The translations under genes and the position numbers were made by a program. This document shows, in pieces, positions 1-12,311 of a DNA stretch of 64,000 bases; positions within the stretch are counted from its first letter, which is position 1; each line of letters begins with the position of its first letter. The DNA comes from Phytoseiulus persimilis (lineage: Eukaryota; Arthropoda; Arachnida; Mesostigmata; Phytoseiidae), in assembly GCA_037576195.1 (NCBI GenBank), contig CM075102.1:9052001-9116000 (forward strand), in the 5' to 3' direction. The notes beneath the pieces are model-generated. The model worked only from the letters and a program-made list of their open reading frames with translations. It did not search any database and had not been told where the DNA came from.

Positions 1-3000
1 GTTGCCACGGCCGTGGGCTAGCGCCGAGTCCGCAACCTATCGACCTGAATGCCTCAAACTTGATTTCTCTCGACACCCACAGCTAGAAGCCAAATGCGTG
101 GATTAATCGCCTTGGGGAGGGATTGCAACGAAAAATCAGCACTTCTGGAACCATTTCAAATAGCTCCTTCAATCGGGAGCTGTCCATTGTTAATGAAATT
201 CCGGGGTCACATTGCGCCAGCACTCTGCGTTCAGTCATCAGGAGGCTTGAGCGATCCGTGGTGGGTCTCCCACCCACGACCCTGTCAGAGCCATGGGATG
301 AATAAGCATCGATCGCGGACACTGCATTCTGGGAAGCTTTCCGCCTCCGTCGTCCCAATCTTTCGGAAGTCAGAAACACACGCAACTGTCCATTGTCATC
401 ATCGCATCATACCCTGCGGAAAGCACTGACTCGGGATCTGCGCCCGTCGAGATGGTGCGGCTGGAGAGGTGACTGAGAAGGTCGCCTCCGGACGCGAATG
501 GATTCCCGTGGACGAATCGGGACTTCTACCCGCCTGAAACGATTTTTATGCACGTCACGCAGTTCAACGAAACGCAACATAGGTTCTTCCCCGATTGGTT
601 TCGGATATCGGCGAAAGGACACCATGGAGTAGGAGTCAACCAGATCTCCCAGATCCCACTGCGAAAAATGTTCTCCCGGGAACGTATATGTGGTTGGAAT
701 GCAAACTGAGCATCCGAGTACGCCTCGTCGAGCGTGTCGTCAACACGAGACTCGATGCTTCATGCGACGACCGATGGAGGAACCCCAGGCGATACTTTAG
801 CATCGATGTTCAATCATGACAATACTGCAACGCGAACCGCCTGCACAGATGGACACGAAACGTTTATCGGTTGATCCGACGAACGTGGAAAGGAGCTCCT
901 CAAACCTGACGCCGATTTTATGTCGCCAACATTCTTCCCGTGCTTTGAGGCTCAATGTTTTCAGAAGGCTTCGTTCACGCAGTAGCTCCTCCACAGCTCG
1001 GAACACTGATGCTTCAAGTGCTCCCGGAGAGGAACCTGATCCCGGAACATTCTTTGCGGAACAGTAGCTAATCGCAAATTCGATCCTCGAACCGCTCGTG
1101 AATGCCGGTCAGCAATACGGGTGTGCCTTCGATGATACCTCAGGAAGCATCCTCGTCTCCTTTCCAAAGCTGTCATGGAGCGTGGCGATCGTGAAAGCCC
1201 TCGGAGACGAAAGGGCTTCGAGTGATCGAAACCGGCTCTCGAGCCCCTTCAAGGCCAGTCCGTTATTGGTCGCCGAGCGTCTCGTTTGGAATCGTCGTAA
1301 AGTGATTGTATGCATCACGCTCCTGTACGCTCCCGGGAGACTTTTTTTTCCAGGAAAATGTCTTCGGCAGAAGCTCTCGCATCACCCACGATTCAGATCC
1401 CGATGACTTGATCTCGTCGGAGAATTCCAGGTCGATGCTTGCTGAGTTCCCAGGAGCTAAATTCCGTACCGCTGTTTCCTGAGAGTGAACAGCGATGCTC
1501 TAACGAGGCGTGACGCGGTTCTTGTGTGATGTAATTCGCTCGTTCGCCGCAGCGCGGGAACCGGTTGAAAAACCGACTGAGTTCGAGCCTGCCTTGAGTA
1601 GTAGTGGTTCGCCAATCTGTGCCCGCGCGAAACACAGTTAGCCGCACTGTAGCAATTAGTGGCGTAACTGAGCAACATGGCGGTCGCAGATTTTATGATG
1701 ACATAATTGTCCATGAGGGCAGCGTCATTAAATAGGTCCTGCCTCCTGCTACACTCAAGTCCCTACTTGGATTATATGCATGCAATCGTCCGTACAGAAT
1801 CAGCAACCGCTTTTTGTCTCGTTTCTATTTCCAGGAGAGGGGGCACTTTTTGGAACCTCGAGTTCTCCGCCTGAAGTCCAGCGTGACCTCGACGATCCTG
1901 AGCAGAGCTCAACAGCGATGGGTCGAACCACTCGACCGTGCAGAATCCTCTGAAATACTGAAGGCTCACCTGATCCGAACACAAATCGTTTTTGTGATCA
2001 TTCGGCCGGCGACTCCCACTCGGGTGGAATCACGGCTCACAAATAGAATTTCGAGATGGACCCTCTGTGAAGGAAGGGAAGCGGGTCTGAGAGGAGACGG
2101 AAGTGACGTCTGGGAGATGACACTCAACGCCGACCTCATAACGCCTTCATAACGCGGCACTCATCCTTTCAAAGCTTCAATCAGAGGCGGCGAAAGCTAG
2201 ACGCTAGCAACACTATCGCTCTGTCAACATCAAGCCGCATGAAATCCTGAGATTCTTACAGCCCAGACTCCTGGAGGCTAGGCATTTTCAGACGTGGAGT
2301 AGCGGAATCGCCCCGAACGGCGATTAACGAAATAGCGGTGTCGCAATACATTGGTGGAAGTAAACATTTGGACAGAGTTGTTTCGGCTCCGCTGGACGCT
2401 ATCCAGCTACTCTATAGCGGAGATAGATAAAGAAGGCACTGGTTGGCAGTCACAAGAAGATTCCACTCATATCCACCCCTCAGCATCGGAACTGAGCAAC
2501 TGCGAACGCCCTCTCAATATAGAAGCAGCCCGCCGAGAGTCGCAACGAATCGGTTCGATTGAACCGCCGCGAGGCTAATCGTCCTGACTCAAGACTCAAA
2601 GATCTCTGGAATTTCACCCAAAACCAGGGCAATGGGTTCGAATGCAGCACTCAGGAGCTGATAGCAGACGTGGGAGTACACACCAGTCGCATTCGTCGTG
2701 CGACTCACGAGGAGGTGGCCGCGTCACGCAAGGGCAGTGGTCACCACCCGAAATTCCTGGAAAATTTTTCAGACTTCGCGCAAAATATACGAACGAATTT
2801 TTCAGATTCGTGGGATGCTATGACTCTCGAACGGAGTATGCGACCTGCTGAAGAAGAGGGGTTTTCCTTCCACGTTCGCTCGAACACAATCGTTCGAGGG
2901 AAAGATTGCCTCGTGGCGGAAACAATCTCAGGTTATCACCGTCTTTCGGAAGACTGTTCCATACAGCTAATGCAACGCTCCAAAGTATCATTCAATGCTT

Positions 3001-3320
3001 CAAATAGGAACGGCACGAATGAGCGCAGACCCATACGAGGCAAATCATGTATTTGTTCATGCTACAAGTAACGTCGTATGGGATTTGGTCGCCGATATCC
3101 TGACTTATAGAAGGAATACAAAAAGGTAATGTAGGAAATCGGACGTCTGATGCGCCGCTGCAATCAATTTTTCTCGATATTTTGGAAGTCAGAAAATCGT
3201 TTCTCTAGAATGACTCGTAAGACCTCCTCCCTCTGTTCGTTGATCAGGTTCGCGGAATCCGTCGGAGAAGACGTCGTCCAGTGGAGCAATAATAAAAACT
3301 GCCGACTACGAACGCTCTGG
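1..3320. other. No supported gene
   Basis: Mixed-composition DNA with many short overlapping ORFs on both strands. The longest (2559-3071, plus, 170 codons) has no recognisable domain or start context and is within chance expectation for this GC content. No tRNA or clear repeat was seen. Confidence 0.6.
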
Positions 3321-3950
3321 GATAGTCAAGCACTTCAGGTTCAACCTCTCATGATCCGCTGGAGAGCGATCGCTAACTCTGAAACGTGGCTGTGAGACCG
3401 ATTCCAGAACGATTTCGCGCCCGTGGAGTGCTCAAATGCGAGCTCACTTTGCTGGCTTGAGATGACTCACCTAAATTGGAGGTCGTGATTCTCAAGTCCT
3501 TCATTAGGAATCGGTCGTGAATTGTCAATGCTATCCTCGAGGTCCTACCCTGAGCTGCTTCCAGTTTCCTTTGGCTCCAAGTCGCTGGTTTCGGCTCCGA
3601 TATCACTGTTGCGGTCTTTAAAAAGAGCGTCGTCCTCGGTTCCGACCAGTGCATGAGAGATCCCCGTCTTTTAGTTGGACTTCATCACGATTCTTTCAAT
3701 GATGCCTCCCCTCGCGTGTGCAACCCACATGATAGCTACTTCCGCTGTGCTTGGTCATGATACTGCCGAATGCGCAAAGCTTGAGAAGAATGAGTCCCCT
3801 GGCTCCAAGGCTCTCCCATGGAGTCATTGGACGGCTTGTTTCTAGAACTATCGAGAGGCTGTAGCTGGTGCGTGAGATTTCTGGGTAAATTTGCTAGTCG
3901 ACTCCTCATTCAAGAAGCGTGTACGAATTTCGTGTGACGGGAGCCATCAC
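3321..3950. repeat. Dispersed repeat family, copy 1
   Basis: About 630 bp that aligns in the same orientation with 38976-39568. Strong shared blocks are GCGGTCTTTAAAAA, CTCGGTTCCGACCAGTGCATGAGA and GAAGCGTGTACGAA. Neither copy has an intact ORF across it, nor obvious terminal inverted repeats or target-site duplication. It may be an old non-autonomous transposon or a non-coding segmental duplication. Confidence 0.75.
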
Positions 3951-6948
3951 ACCAGATGTCACCAGCTGCACGAGCAATGTGTTTGTGTTCAACTCTTAGC
4001 GCCAAATTCCAGATCTCAGTCCCCCCGGGTATTCTCATCCGATGAGTCGTTTTCCAATAAATGATACGCTCATCAGATAAGACTTTATTTTGAGTCCAAA
4101 CCTTCCCGAAAAAAAAATTGTGTCATAAGCTAGAAAATTTCGGTGAAATGCGGTCATAGGCGCGGTTTTCTCGCTGTTATCGCGGTGATAACCCCACGGT
4201 TGAATAACCTAACCTAACCTATTCCCATACTGAGATACGTTGTCAAAGAAGGCTAACGGAACGATCTCAGGGCTCAACGTGAGCGTTCTCGAAATTTCTG
4301 AGATTCTCTGGAGAGCCACGGCAGTTCCGCAACTCACTCATTCCCTCGAGGCCCTCCCTCGTGTGAACCATCTCTCGGCCCCAACTCGAACCTGAATGCC
4401 GAGCTCGAAAACCAGGCTGCAGAAATACGACTCATATTTCGATCCATCATGGTATGGGCTGCCAGAAACTACGATTTATATTGTCATCGGTTGCGGAGCG
4501 GAAGAAGTCACTGAACAGGTATATTCCGGTCACATGGAATCTCGATGTATAGGTAAATTCGATATCGACTCATGGGCCGTAGATTATCGGATTCGGATCC
4601 AACTTTGCAATCGATGGCAGCTCTAGTAATATTGAAATGGCATATGAACGAATCAATCGGACATTCCATGAAGTGAGCATCTCCTAGCAGGGAGAGCGAT
4701 GTACATTATCAACTCGGAAAATTTAGTTCAGAATTGGATCGTGAACCTCGACCTCCCTCACTCACAGTTCAGTGACTCTTCGTTCCGATCTACGCGATTT
4801 ATTTTCTTCCAACTCCCAGAATGAAAAAACAGCTTTTGCGGGATCATATGGGACTCAGCCGTGGAAATGCGGGAGAGCAGATGGAAAAATGTACAGCGAC
4901 AGTAAACAATCGCTGCGGCTGCGCTGCTTTTCATCGGGGCACAGGCACAAATACCCACGTCCTACAACAGCCTACCTTCACACGACCCTGCCCGCTTGGC
5001 TTGTGAGGTAGCACCTCCAAGCAGGAGAGTCTCTGGCATGTGCTTCGATCCTGAAGCGGCCGCGGTGAGATTTTTCACTTCACCCGATCAACGAGAATCC
5101 AGTTGAGGCCGCAAGTTGCCGACCGCTGTACCAGAAAGAACTATGGAAACGAAGAGGGACGATCCTGACAGTTTGAGGGGTTAGTTGCTTGAACGAGTCT
5201 GACATCTCCGAAAGAGCGAAGTTGTCCGAAATGGATCGATATAAGAGACGATTGTCTCCAACCATATCGCGGGTTATTTTCGCCGAATAAACGCTGAGAC
5301 GAAGAGCGAACTGCGGTCTCCGGCGAACGTAAGCTCATGAATTTCGCCGCCGCGTCAACATTATTGTACGTATATTCATTAGATGTGTATTATGTAATAG
5401 GACAGGAGTTCACCTGAGTTCTTCGGGACCCGGACTCGCTCCACATGATTGAGTGTGACGGCGGGAATATTCTTGTCCACAGTATATACACATACACGTG
5501 TCGGTGAGAGTGCGTCGGCTGTCAGTGTTGCACAGTCGATGATGATACCCGTTGTTGTTGATTGTTACCCTTCGATCACTGCGCTGAATTTCACTGGCCA
5601 CAGCTCGAAACGGTGTCATTCTGACGCCGTGACGGAGTGTCGAAATGAGGAGTCATCATTCGGGATGTGAGCTTTCCGCTGTGATACGAAATTGCTCATC
5701 ACGGCTGGGGAACAATCTCGAAGGGCAGCGAGAAACTCACATTGCCAGTCACCTCATACTTGTCGAGGGCGTAGACTTCCGGAGCAACAGTTTTCGTTCC
5801 TCATTGACGATTCTTTATCGGTGACCGACGAATCGGGCTCGTTGCTCGGACAGCGACTTCAACACTCTGCCACTCGTTTCCAACTCCAGCAGGATTTCAA
5901 TCCTCGAGATCCTCCAACCACCCCCCGGCTCGCTGGCACCAATAACTCAATCGCGTACCCTGTGCGCTCCCGAATCATGTCGCATCCGTCGAATTCGCGC
6001 AAACGGCAAACGAGGCACATTCAAACAGCTCGGAACAGCGTCCAGCTCGATTCCCTCCGAGTCATCAAAGTTTGGAGAACATCGCTAGCCGTTGTAGGTC
6101 CAACTTCCACCACATTCAAATCGGCTGGAGATGTCGCATGAACTGAGCAGACTTCCGATGCTCAGTTGACGCAACCGATACATTCCGATGTTGCGAAACG
6201 CGTCGGTTCCGCTGCAATCAGATCACCTGACACCAGAGTTCGTCACTAGCAGTGCGAGCGATGCCGCTCCCCTGATCCGGGGGGTTTTCATGGAACTCAC
6301 GGAACCGGGGGTCAGTTCCAAATTCAGAGAGCGAGTTTGGGAGAAGTTCCCGGCGCGACCGCGACCGTTGAGTCGTGGTCGATGGGAACTTTGACGCGTT
6401 CTCATTTGCCACACGCGAACAACGTCCAACGTTAGAAATATGCAAGACCGCAACACACACGCGTGTGTGCATCGATAAACAGCATCCCCGAGATGGTGGC
6501 CAGTATCTGCGATCCCCTGGCACAGAAGGGTTCCTCGGATGAGAACGCCCACGCTAGCTTGAGCGTCCATGTGTTGACGACATGAATGTTTCATCAAGCC
6601 CGGTGATTGAACTGAATCATCCCTCAAGCGACCGTCCGAATAACAGGGCACCATGAAACATGACCTTTGAGATGTCCCGTTCTCGAATAATGCTGCAGCC
6701 TAGCCTCCGGAACATTGGCCTTCAGGAACACTGTGATCCAGCTCGGAGAGAGACGGCAGCCGGCAACGACGCGAAATATGATCTGCATCCGAAATTTTCT
6801 CCATTCAGCAGCTAAGCGCAAAAAGCGTTTTATCTGAGCTATGTAGGAGGACCTTTCGTCCAATAGGCTCCATGTTGGAGTGGGACTTCTTCCTTCGGGG
6901 CGGATGCAGAAGTTTCTTCACTTCTGATTTTCTCACCCCACTGGATTT
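3951..6948. other. No supported gene; telomere-type repeat and AT-rich patches
   Basis: Contains the AACCT run at 4205-4219 and a 76-codon ORF at 4396-4626 that is not recognised. Near 5478 a TATATA-like motif lies about 40 bp before a TCAGT. Nothing forms a convincing exon chain. Confidence 0.5.
4205..4219 (+). repeat. Interstitial AACCT (telomere-type) repeat, 3 units
   Basis: Three perfect AACCT units, the complement of the arthropod telomere unit TTAGG, just after a GC-skewed patch with several CGCGGT/GGTGATAACC pieces. Confidence 0.8.
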
Positions 6949-7600
6949 CTAGGTGATTCCCTCTGTCGGTGGAACGTTTTCTTGTCCGACTTTGTTCGAC
7001 AACCGTACGTTACAGCGACTGGTCGAGACTTGAGTGAGAGACATTTCCCGCCTGAGATGGTTTCTGTTAGTGTTCCGCTGGAAGTCGAGTGAGCCAACGG
7101 ACGATTTCAGTTTTCCTCCCAATTTCGGTGGAAGATCGATGTGGGGGACTGCAGCAGAGCGGTGGTGCAGGTCGTTGAGATCCCTAGCGAATTCCGTTTC
7201 TGTCGAGAGCAAACGCCGTCGTCGTCGTTGCGCAGTCGTGGTTGCTGGCTGGCACCCGATGCTACCCCCGAGCAACCGATCCCAGTCATTCAGATCATCG
7301 AAGCGACGACAACTTACGCTTGAGCTGGAATAATTACATTGTGAGTTGTGGTCCGCCTTATGACGACGTTTGCGGAGCAATGACGGTGAGCAGTGACAGT
7401 GCAGTCGATTCGAGATAAGCTGATGTTCAAATACGGCCTTTTTGTCGACCTTTGTCCGTGATAAGTATGAATAAAGACAGACGCAGCGAGCCGAAGGGAT
7501 GTCCCTCACCTTCATTAACGTCTATTTCCATCCTCGAGTCATCCGAGATAACGCCGGATAACTCATGAGGCGAAACAGACTTTCTCTCGCGGAAAGACAT
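6949..7600 (-). CDS. Candidate two-exon gene, unknown small protein
   Basis: Inferred join(7600..7510, 7199..6949) on the minus strand, 113 aa. Exon 1 opens with ATG at 7600 and encodes 30 residues ending MEIDVNE plus one G, with donor GAAG/GTGAGG. The acceptor TTTGCTCTCGACAG gives the matching phase, and exon 2 stays open for 83 codons to a TAG. The peptide is hydrophilic with an acidic middle, a basic Arg/Asn-rich block (QRNTNRNHLRRE) and a C-terminal KVGQENVPP. No membrane segment or known domain is seen. Other acceptors in the same exon (for example after CCAGCCAG) also fit the phase and would lengthen the protein. Not recognised; weakly supported because short phase-matched pairs also occur by chance. 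Confidence 0.28.
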
Positions 7601-10202
7601 GATGGAGAATATTTGATTTCGTCGATACGGAGAGGTCAAGGTGAAGCCGCAAACTGTTCTCCCCAACGGTTGAACGTCGCGTTGAGGTTTCCTCCCGGCT
7701 GTCGCACCCGCACTGCGGTCATTCTTCGCGGCTCTCATCGAGTAAGACAGTAAGGCAGCGGAGAGTCCGGCGTGGCAGGAAGACTGGAGGGAGTCTTAGC
7801 TCCAGGGCGGACACGGGGTCTACAAGCATGGGATCCGAGCCAACGTAGACCCCACTCTCAACCTCGACTGAAAGCTTCGTGATTTGTTCATCTGCAATGG
7901 AGTATTTTCGGATGGATTCTCGAGGCCGGAGTAACGCCGGGACCGTCGCCGAAAATGTTATGACCTACGACGGCACGTGGCAAGAGTTTGGGAACGGGAC
8001 TCAGATCACGCCGCGAACTTTCCGGCAACTTCGGCGTGCTAAACTGCTCGGATGGGGGTATCAGTCAGGACTGTAACCGCGTTCGCTTCCTCTCGGGAAG
8101 CCTGAATGCGTGTTCCTGACCGTTCAGTCAGCAGACCGGGCTGGCGGGAGTGCACTGAGCCGAACAACGAACGGCTTCCGGAAACGTCGAAAAGCGCGCC
8201 GACTTCGACGCCGACAGCCAGAGCAGAAACTCCCACTGTGATTCTCGATGGCCGCGGAACTTCCGCGAAACTCGCGAATCCTCACCCTGGATACTCTTAT
8301 CACCGATCATGGAAGCGATTCGGGGCTTAAGGATTCCGCTGAGGTTCTTTTCAGATCAAACGAATAATTATTGCCGTTTTGCGAGTCGTGTTCCGTCGGA
8401 CCGGGGGAAGCATTGGAACTTTTCCCCTTGGAGCAGTATGATACCAGTGGCATCGAAGGTCTACTCCCTTTTGCCGGAGTTTGACCTGATGGAATTAGAT
8501 GAGGGGTCGTGCGCCGAACCCCAAACGCTCGTTCAGAGCAGCGGATAGAGGACGATTGAATGAACGAGACGCCATCCCGTTTGTAAATTGAATATTGATC
8601 GATGAAATCATTCGCGGAGGAAGCGCGTTCCCACTCCTGGTATCCCGGCCAGGGTCGATACTGTTTGAGGTCATCACCTCAATGCTCGTCTGAGTTCTTG
8701 CTTCGCGTTAGCCTCGCCATTGAAAGAACTCCAATGGTTGACTGAATGAAAGGGAGTCGATGCGTTACTGCGGTCTGCAACGTTTCAGGTTTTGTCCGCT
8801 CGGGGAGGGAGGAAGGTTTGACAGAGGTCGCGTCAGTGAGGTTTCCGCTCGTCATCGGATCCTCGGGAAACCGATAGTTCTTCTTTGACATCATCTATGA
8901 TCCGTGCGACAAGAATGGGGAGAAGGTCAAACGACGAGCTGCTGTTTCCAGAGTTCGTCAACATTGGCTCCCCACACTTGCTAGACAGCACGATCAAGGT
9001 CCGTCCGACTCAGAGATGAACCACCGACGCATAGAAGCTACAGCCAAGCGCTCGCAGCCTCGAACGCGGGGTCAGGACCTGAGTTGTACCGGGCCCGAAT
9101 ACACCTTTCCAGGAGCGAACGGCAGGAAAGAGCCTCCGAGGCTTCGGCTCGACACGTCACAAGAACCCCGGCGCTCAGCTTGAACTCGGGTATATACTGA
9201 ACCGGCTCGTTCCCGAATGGAGAACCTCGCGTATTGAGAATTTTCCTTGGAGAAAGTTGTTCGTACGATGGGCTCCTTCTGTTTGCGATTCTAGGCTGTT
9301 CAAATGAGCCGAGGGATGTCCCACGCCTCGAGGAACAATGCCTCTCGGCTTGGCCCTTGAAGCCCCGAATGAATCAAATTTCGATGTCCAACTTCCGTAG
9401 ATATGCTAAAAAGTATCGAGGACGACTCCAAATTCCAATGAGGTCACCCCGCGACCTTGATTCTGGGAAACAAAGCTCCCAGTTTAGTGTTTACGCCGCC
9501 TCATTACATGAGATTCTACGGAGAAGAAAACTGCGGCTCCTGCTGAGTCCTCGGGAGTCCTCTGCCATTTCAAGCTTGGATAGATGTCACGTTCATGGGG
9601 GTTGAACGCGAGCAGAGGGCACTGCCGCCCACTCCATGTTGATTCCTAGGAGACGTTTTTCCCAGCTACGCCACTGGTCGTGAGTGATAAGTCATCGACG
9701 GGATTTGTGAGGGCCAATCTGAGCGGGACTCGTACGTGACCATCTGGAAGAAGTGAAATTATGAGAGCATCCGTAGCAGGAGTGCGAAAAGTTGAATGAT
9801 CGAGTTTCCATCTGTTAGGTCTGGCTGATTTGACTGCAGTGGTTGTAACTCTCCGTCACGGTTGGGAGTCAGCAACTCGACCATTTTGATTGCCAACTCC
9901 TCCAGGCCGATTCAATGACAACGACCTGCAGGGAAACCGTCCTGTGATTTGGGTTCATGACTTGTGATGGGATTCCGTACCTTTGCTCCGTCTCCATGGG
10001 GATGAGTCCGCACTGCTCTCATTTTGATCCGTATCTCGGTTGTCATCCGGCAAGGATGTGATGATGATGTTGATCATCGTCTCGAGATTTTCATGACGCA
10101 ATCATCATGGTTTTCAAACCTGTGAGAATTTTCCTGATAAGACTGAATCTTTGTGGAATTTTTTCGTCCAATAAAGTAGAATACAATCCACCCTTCCCAA
10201 TA
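7601..10202. other. No supported gene
   Basis: Only ORFs of 123 codons or fewer (the longest at 9234-9605, plus) without domains. A GGTATATACTG TATA-like motif occurs near 9189 with no linked gene. Confidence 0.5.
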
Positions 10203-10264
10203 TTATCGAAGAGTTTTTGGGGCACCATGGCCCCCTTGCCTCCCCGCCCCTGGGTACGCCACTG
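10203..10264. mobile_element. Terminus-like remnant of a DNA transposon
   Basis: On the minus strand the edge reads CAGTGGCGTACCCAGGGGCG and continues GC-rich. This start resembles the CAGTGGCGTA-type ends common among arthropod hAT-like non-autonomous elements. No matching opposite end was found within 1 kb, so it would be a solo terminus. Confidence 0.4.
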
Positions 10265-12056
10265 CTCGGACCGGGTTGGAGGCCAGTGATGTCCTATTGT
10301 CGGTTCCCAACAACGGAACATGTTAATCGCCTTCGGTACCTTGGAGCTTCCGCGTTAGATTCGTGAGAAACGAAAGAGTGTTGAGGGGTATCCCTGCTGC
10401 GGGATCGATCTCCTTCAGGAATGCTTAGTCTTTTGGCGCGCGCATTCAGTCAGTGTTTCTTCGCGAAGGTTCGAAGCCCCGTGTTACGCCTCCGTCGGTT
10501 GCGACTCACAATGCAAACGCTTGTGAAACGGATCCATCCGGAGTCCACCGGGGGACTTCCTCGTTGAGTCACCGGGTTGAACACTTATGCGGCGGCGCCC
10601 TGAGCTCAAAGATTCAAGCTAGTTCGTCTCGCAACGCTCTGCCGGCCGCACCGTTGCCTGGCGCAGAGCATTGTCGTCTCGACAGCGGTCCCGCGAGAGA
10701 ATAAAAGGCGGGCATAGGATGAGAGGAGAGGCAGGCAGCCGAACTGAGCTCTGTGTGAAAGCAGGTGCAAAGATGTTGTTAACGCACTTCGAGTTCCGTC
10801 CATTGTTCGGCCCATCCAGAGAACGCTTCCCGACTCATGAAACAATCGATTCCGATTCGAATCAACACCTGCCGGACGCAAGTTTGAGCTCCAGCTCCAG
10901 GAGTAACGCTCTTCAGGCGTTGACTACAACCGAGTGACCATACAGACATTGTACCCTCTACGCCCACGTTCTCGGTCACCCACACAACCGGCGGAACTGT
11001 GAAAGACCGGATCGCCTCGAGCTCACTGTTTCGGCGTTGATCGGGCGGCTCTGGTGGCTCGAACGACTTCTGAGCCTTCCAACGGGGCCGGGCACCTTTG
11101 AGAGCCCGCGCCCGTCGTGTCCCGATGGGTTCGCGGATGAATCGTAGCGATTGTACATGCAGCGGAATGAGCAGCGAGAAGGGGCCGGGCGATTTTCTTC
11201 TGATCGAAACATTCGGCGGATTCGAGCACAACTGAAGCTCCTCATCCTCCCGCGCGAGAATTCTTTCAAACCATATCGGGTGGCAACCGAGTTCTGGCTC
11301 GGTTCGGTCGGAGACGAGGAAGCCGTGTTGGTCGTCGTCCCACCCCGGGTAAACAAAGTGCAAACAACCGTGACCACAGTGACGATCGGCTCGCGAATCA
11401 GCCGAGATCCGATTCTATCCACTGTGTCAATGCCCATGATGCACCCGAGCGAGCTTGATTCCTCCCATTGTGCTTTTTGTCTGGCCCCGCGGATACCGAT
11501 CGGACAAGGAGATCTCCCAACAACCAGATAATGCACTCGCGGTTTCAACATCTTCGTCGGAGAACTCACCGAGCTCCCGGAACAAATCCGCAAGGCCGAA
11601 GAGTGGATCTCCTCGTCCCCTTCGACGATAGGAAGAGGAGCACGCTGGGTTCGGGAGCCGCCCCCCATCGTCCCGAGTGGAATAAGAGCTCGATCGCGGT
11701 TCTAGTTGCAGGAATGACTAACCACGGTCTGAGCACGATTTCAGTGGGCGCCCGACGACAGCTCGGAACTGAAACCCGTCGATTGATTGACCGATGCGGG
11801 GGCCGTCCGCGATAGGGCCCCTGAGATGGATTGACAGAGTCATGTGATCGAATCGCTCGAGAATCTACGGATTCGATGGAGCCTCCACAGAATGCTTCTG
11901 TTTGTCGGATGTCGTATCGTGTCGGCTGACTGCTCGGCTTTTCGTTCGTTGAGCGATGGGCATATCGTGCATCCTGAGCTGGGTCGGCAACTTGTAGACG
12001 CGAAGCGCAAAACGTTCTCAGCGCGGGCACGGCACCCCTTCACGAGCTGAGAGCTC
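10265..12056. other. GC-rich stretch with long overlapping open frames, no supported gene
   Basis: Both strands stay open for up to 230 codons (minus 10976-11668, minus 10779-11363, plus 11151-11531). This is typical of stop-poor GC-rich DNA rather than of one gene. A minus-strand GTGAGT near 11572 could be a donor, but no partner was found. Confidence 0.4.
10694..10710 (+). promoter_or_regulatory. Possible TATA box (ATAAAAGG)
   Basis: GAGAATAAAAGGCGGGC stands in a locally GC-rich region, with a purine-rich stretch and an ATG at 10772 downstream opening a 54-codon frame. No spliced gene could be built from it, so this is only a motif match. Confidence 0.2.
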
Positions 12057-12096
12057 ATTGGTCGGCTGACGTGACGTCAGGAGCTCAGTTCCTCCC
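12057..12096 (+). promoter_or_regulatory. Promoter-like cluster: inverted CCAAT, CRE, TCAGT initiator
   Basis: Within 40 bp there are ATTGG (inverted CCAAT, 12057-12061), a full palindromic CRE TGACGTCA (12072-12079) and the arthropod initiator TCAGT (12085-12089). An ATGGCGG start context with GTAAGT follows 8 nt later. This is the layout of a short-leader housekeeping promoter. The motifs are seen directly; their use is inferred. Confidence 0.4.
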
Positions 12097-12311
12097 ATGG
12101 CGGTAAGTCGAGGCCAGCCTTCAATGGAGTGAGGACCCGAAGCAACAAGTTGGCTGACTCCAGTCTGCAGCGGGCACTCGAGTCGTTCCTCCACAGCGGA
12201 AAGATCGCCCAACCTACCAAACTCGAGAAAACTGCCGCGGAGTTCTGCGAGAGAGGAAGTCCAACCTGCCGCGACGCTCGACACCTGACCAACTTACAAC
12301 CACAACGATAA
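12097..12311 (+). CDS. Candidate small gene with an ATG-GCG micro-exon
   Basis: Inferred join(12097..12102, 12171..12311), 48 aa. Exon 1 carries only ATG GCG before a perfect GTAAGT donor. The intron is 68 nt and ends CTCCAGTCTGCAG. Exon 2 (phase 0) encodes a predicted helical, Lys/Glu-rich peptide beginning RALESFLHSGKIAQP and contains two Cys (FCERGSPTC), then a TAA. A short-5'-UTR promoter layout lies immediately upstream (separate entry). The product is not recognised. The frame reopens after the stop (HIDSTEKFALRVPSDFEEL, up to a GTGAGT at about 12384), so a different splice form could give a longer protein. Confidence 0.3.

Noticed and set aside
2559-3071. 170-codon plus-strand ORF
   Set aside because: No recognisable family, no splice support, and it does not begin with a convincing start.
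10779-11668. Minus-strand ORFs of 194 and 230 codons
   Set aside because: Two overlapping frames plus an opposite-strand frame are all open, which points to GC-rich, stop-poor DNA. There is no domain, start context or splice partner.
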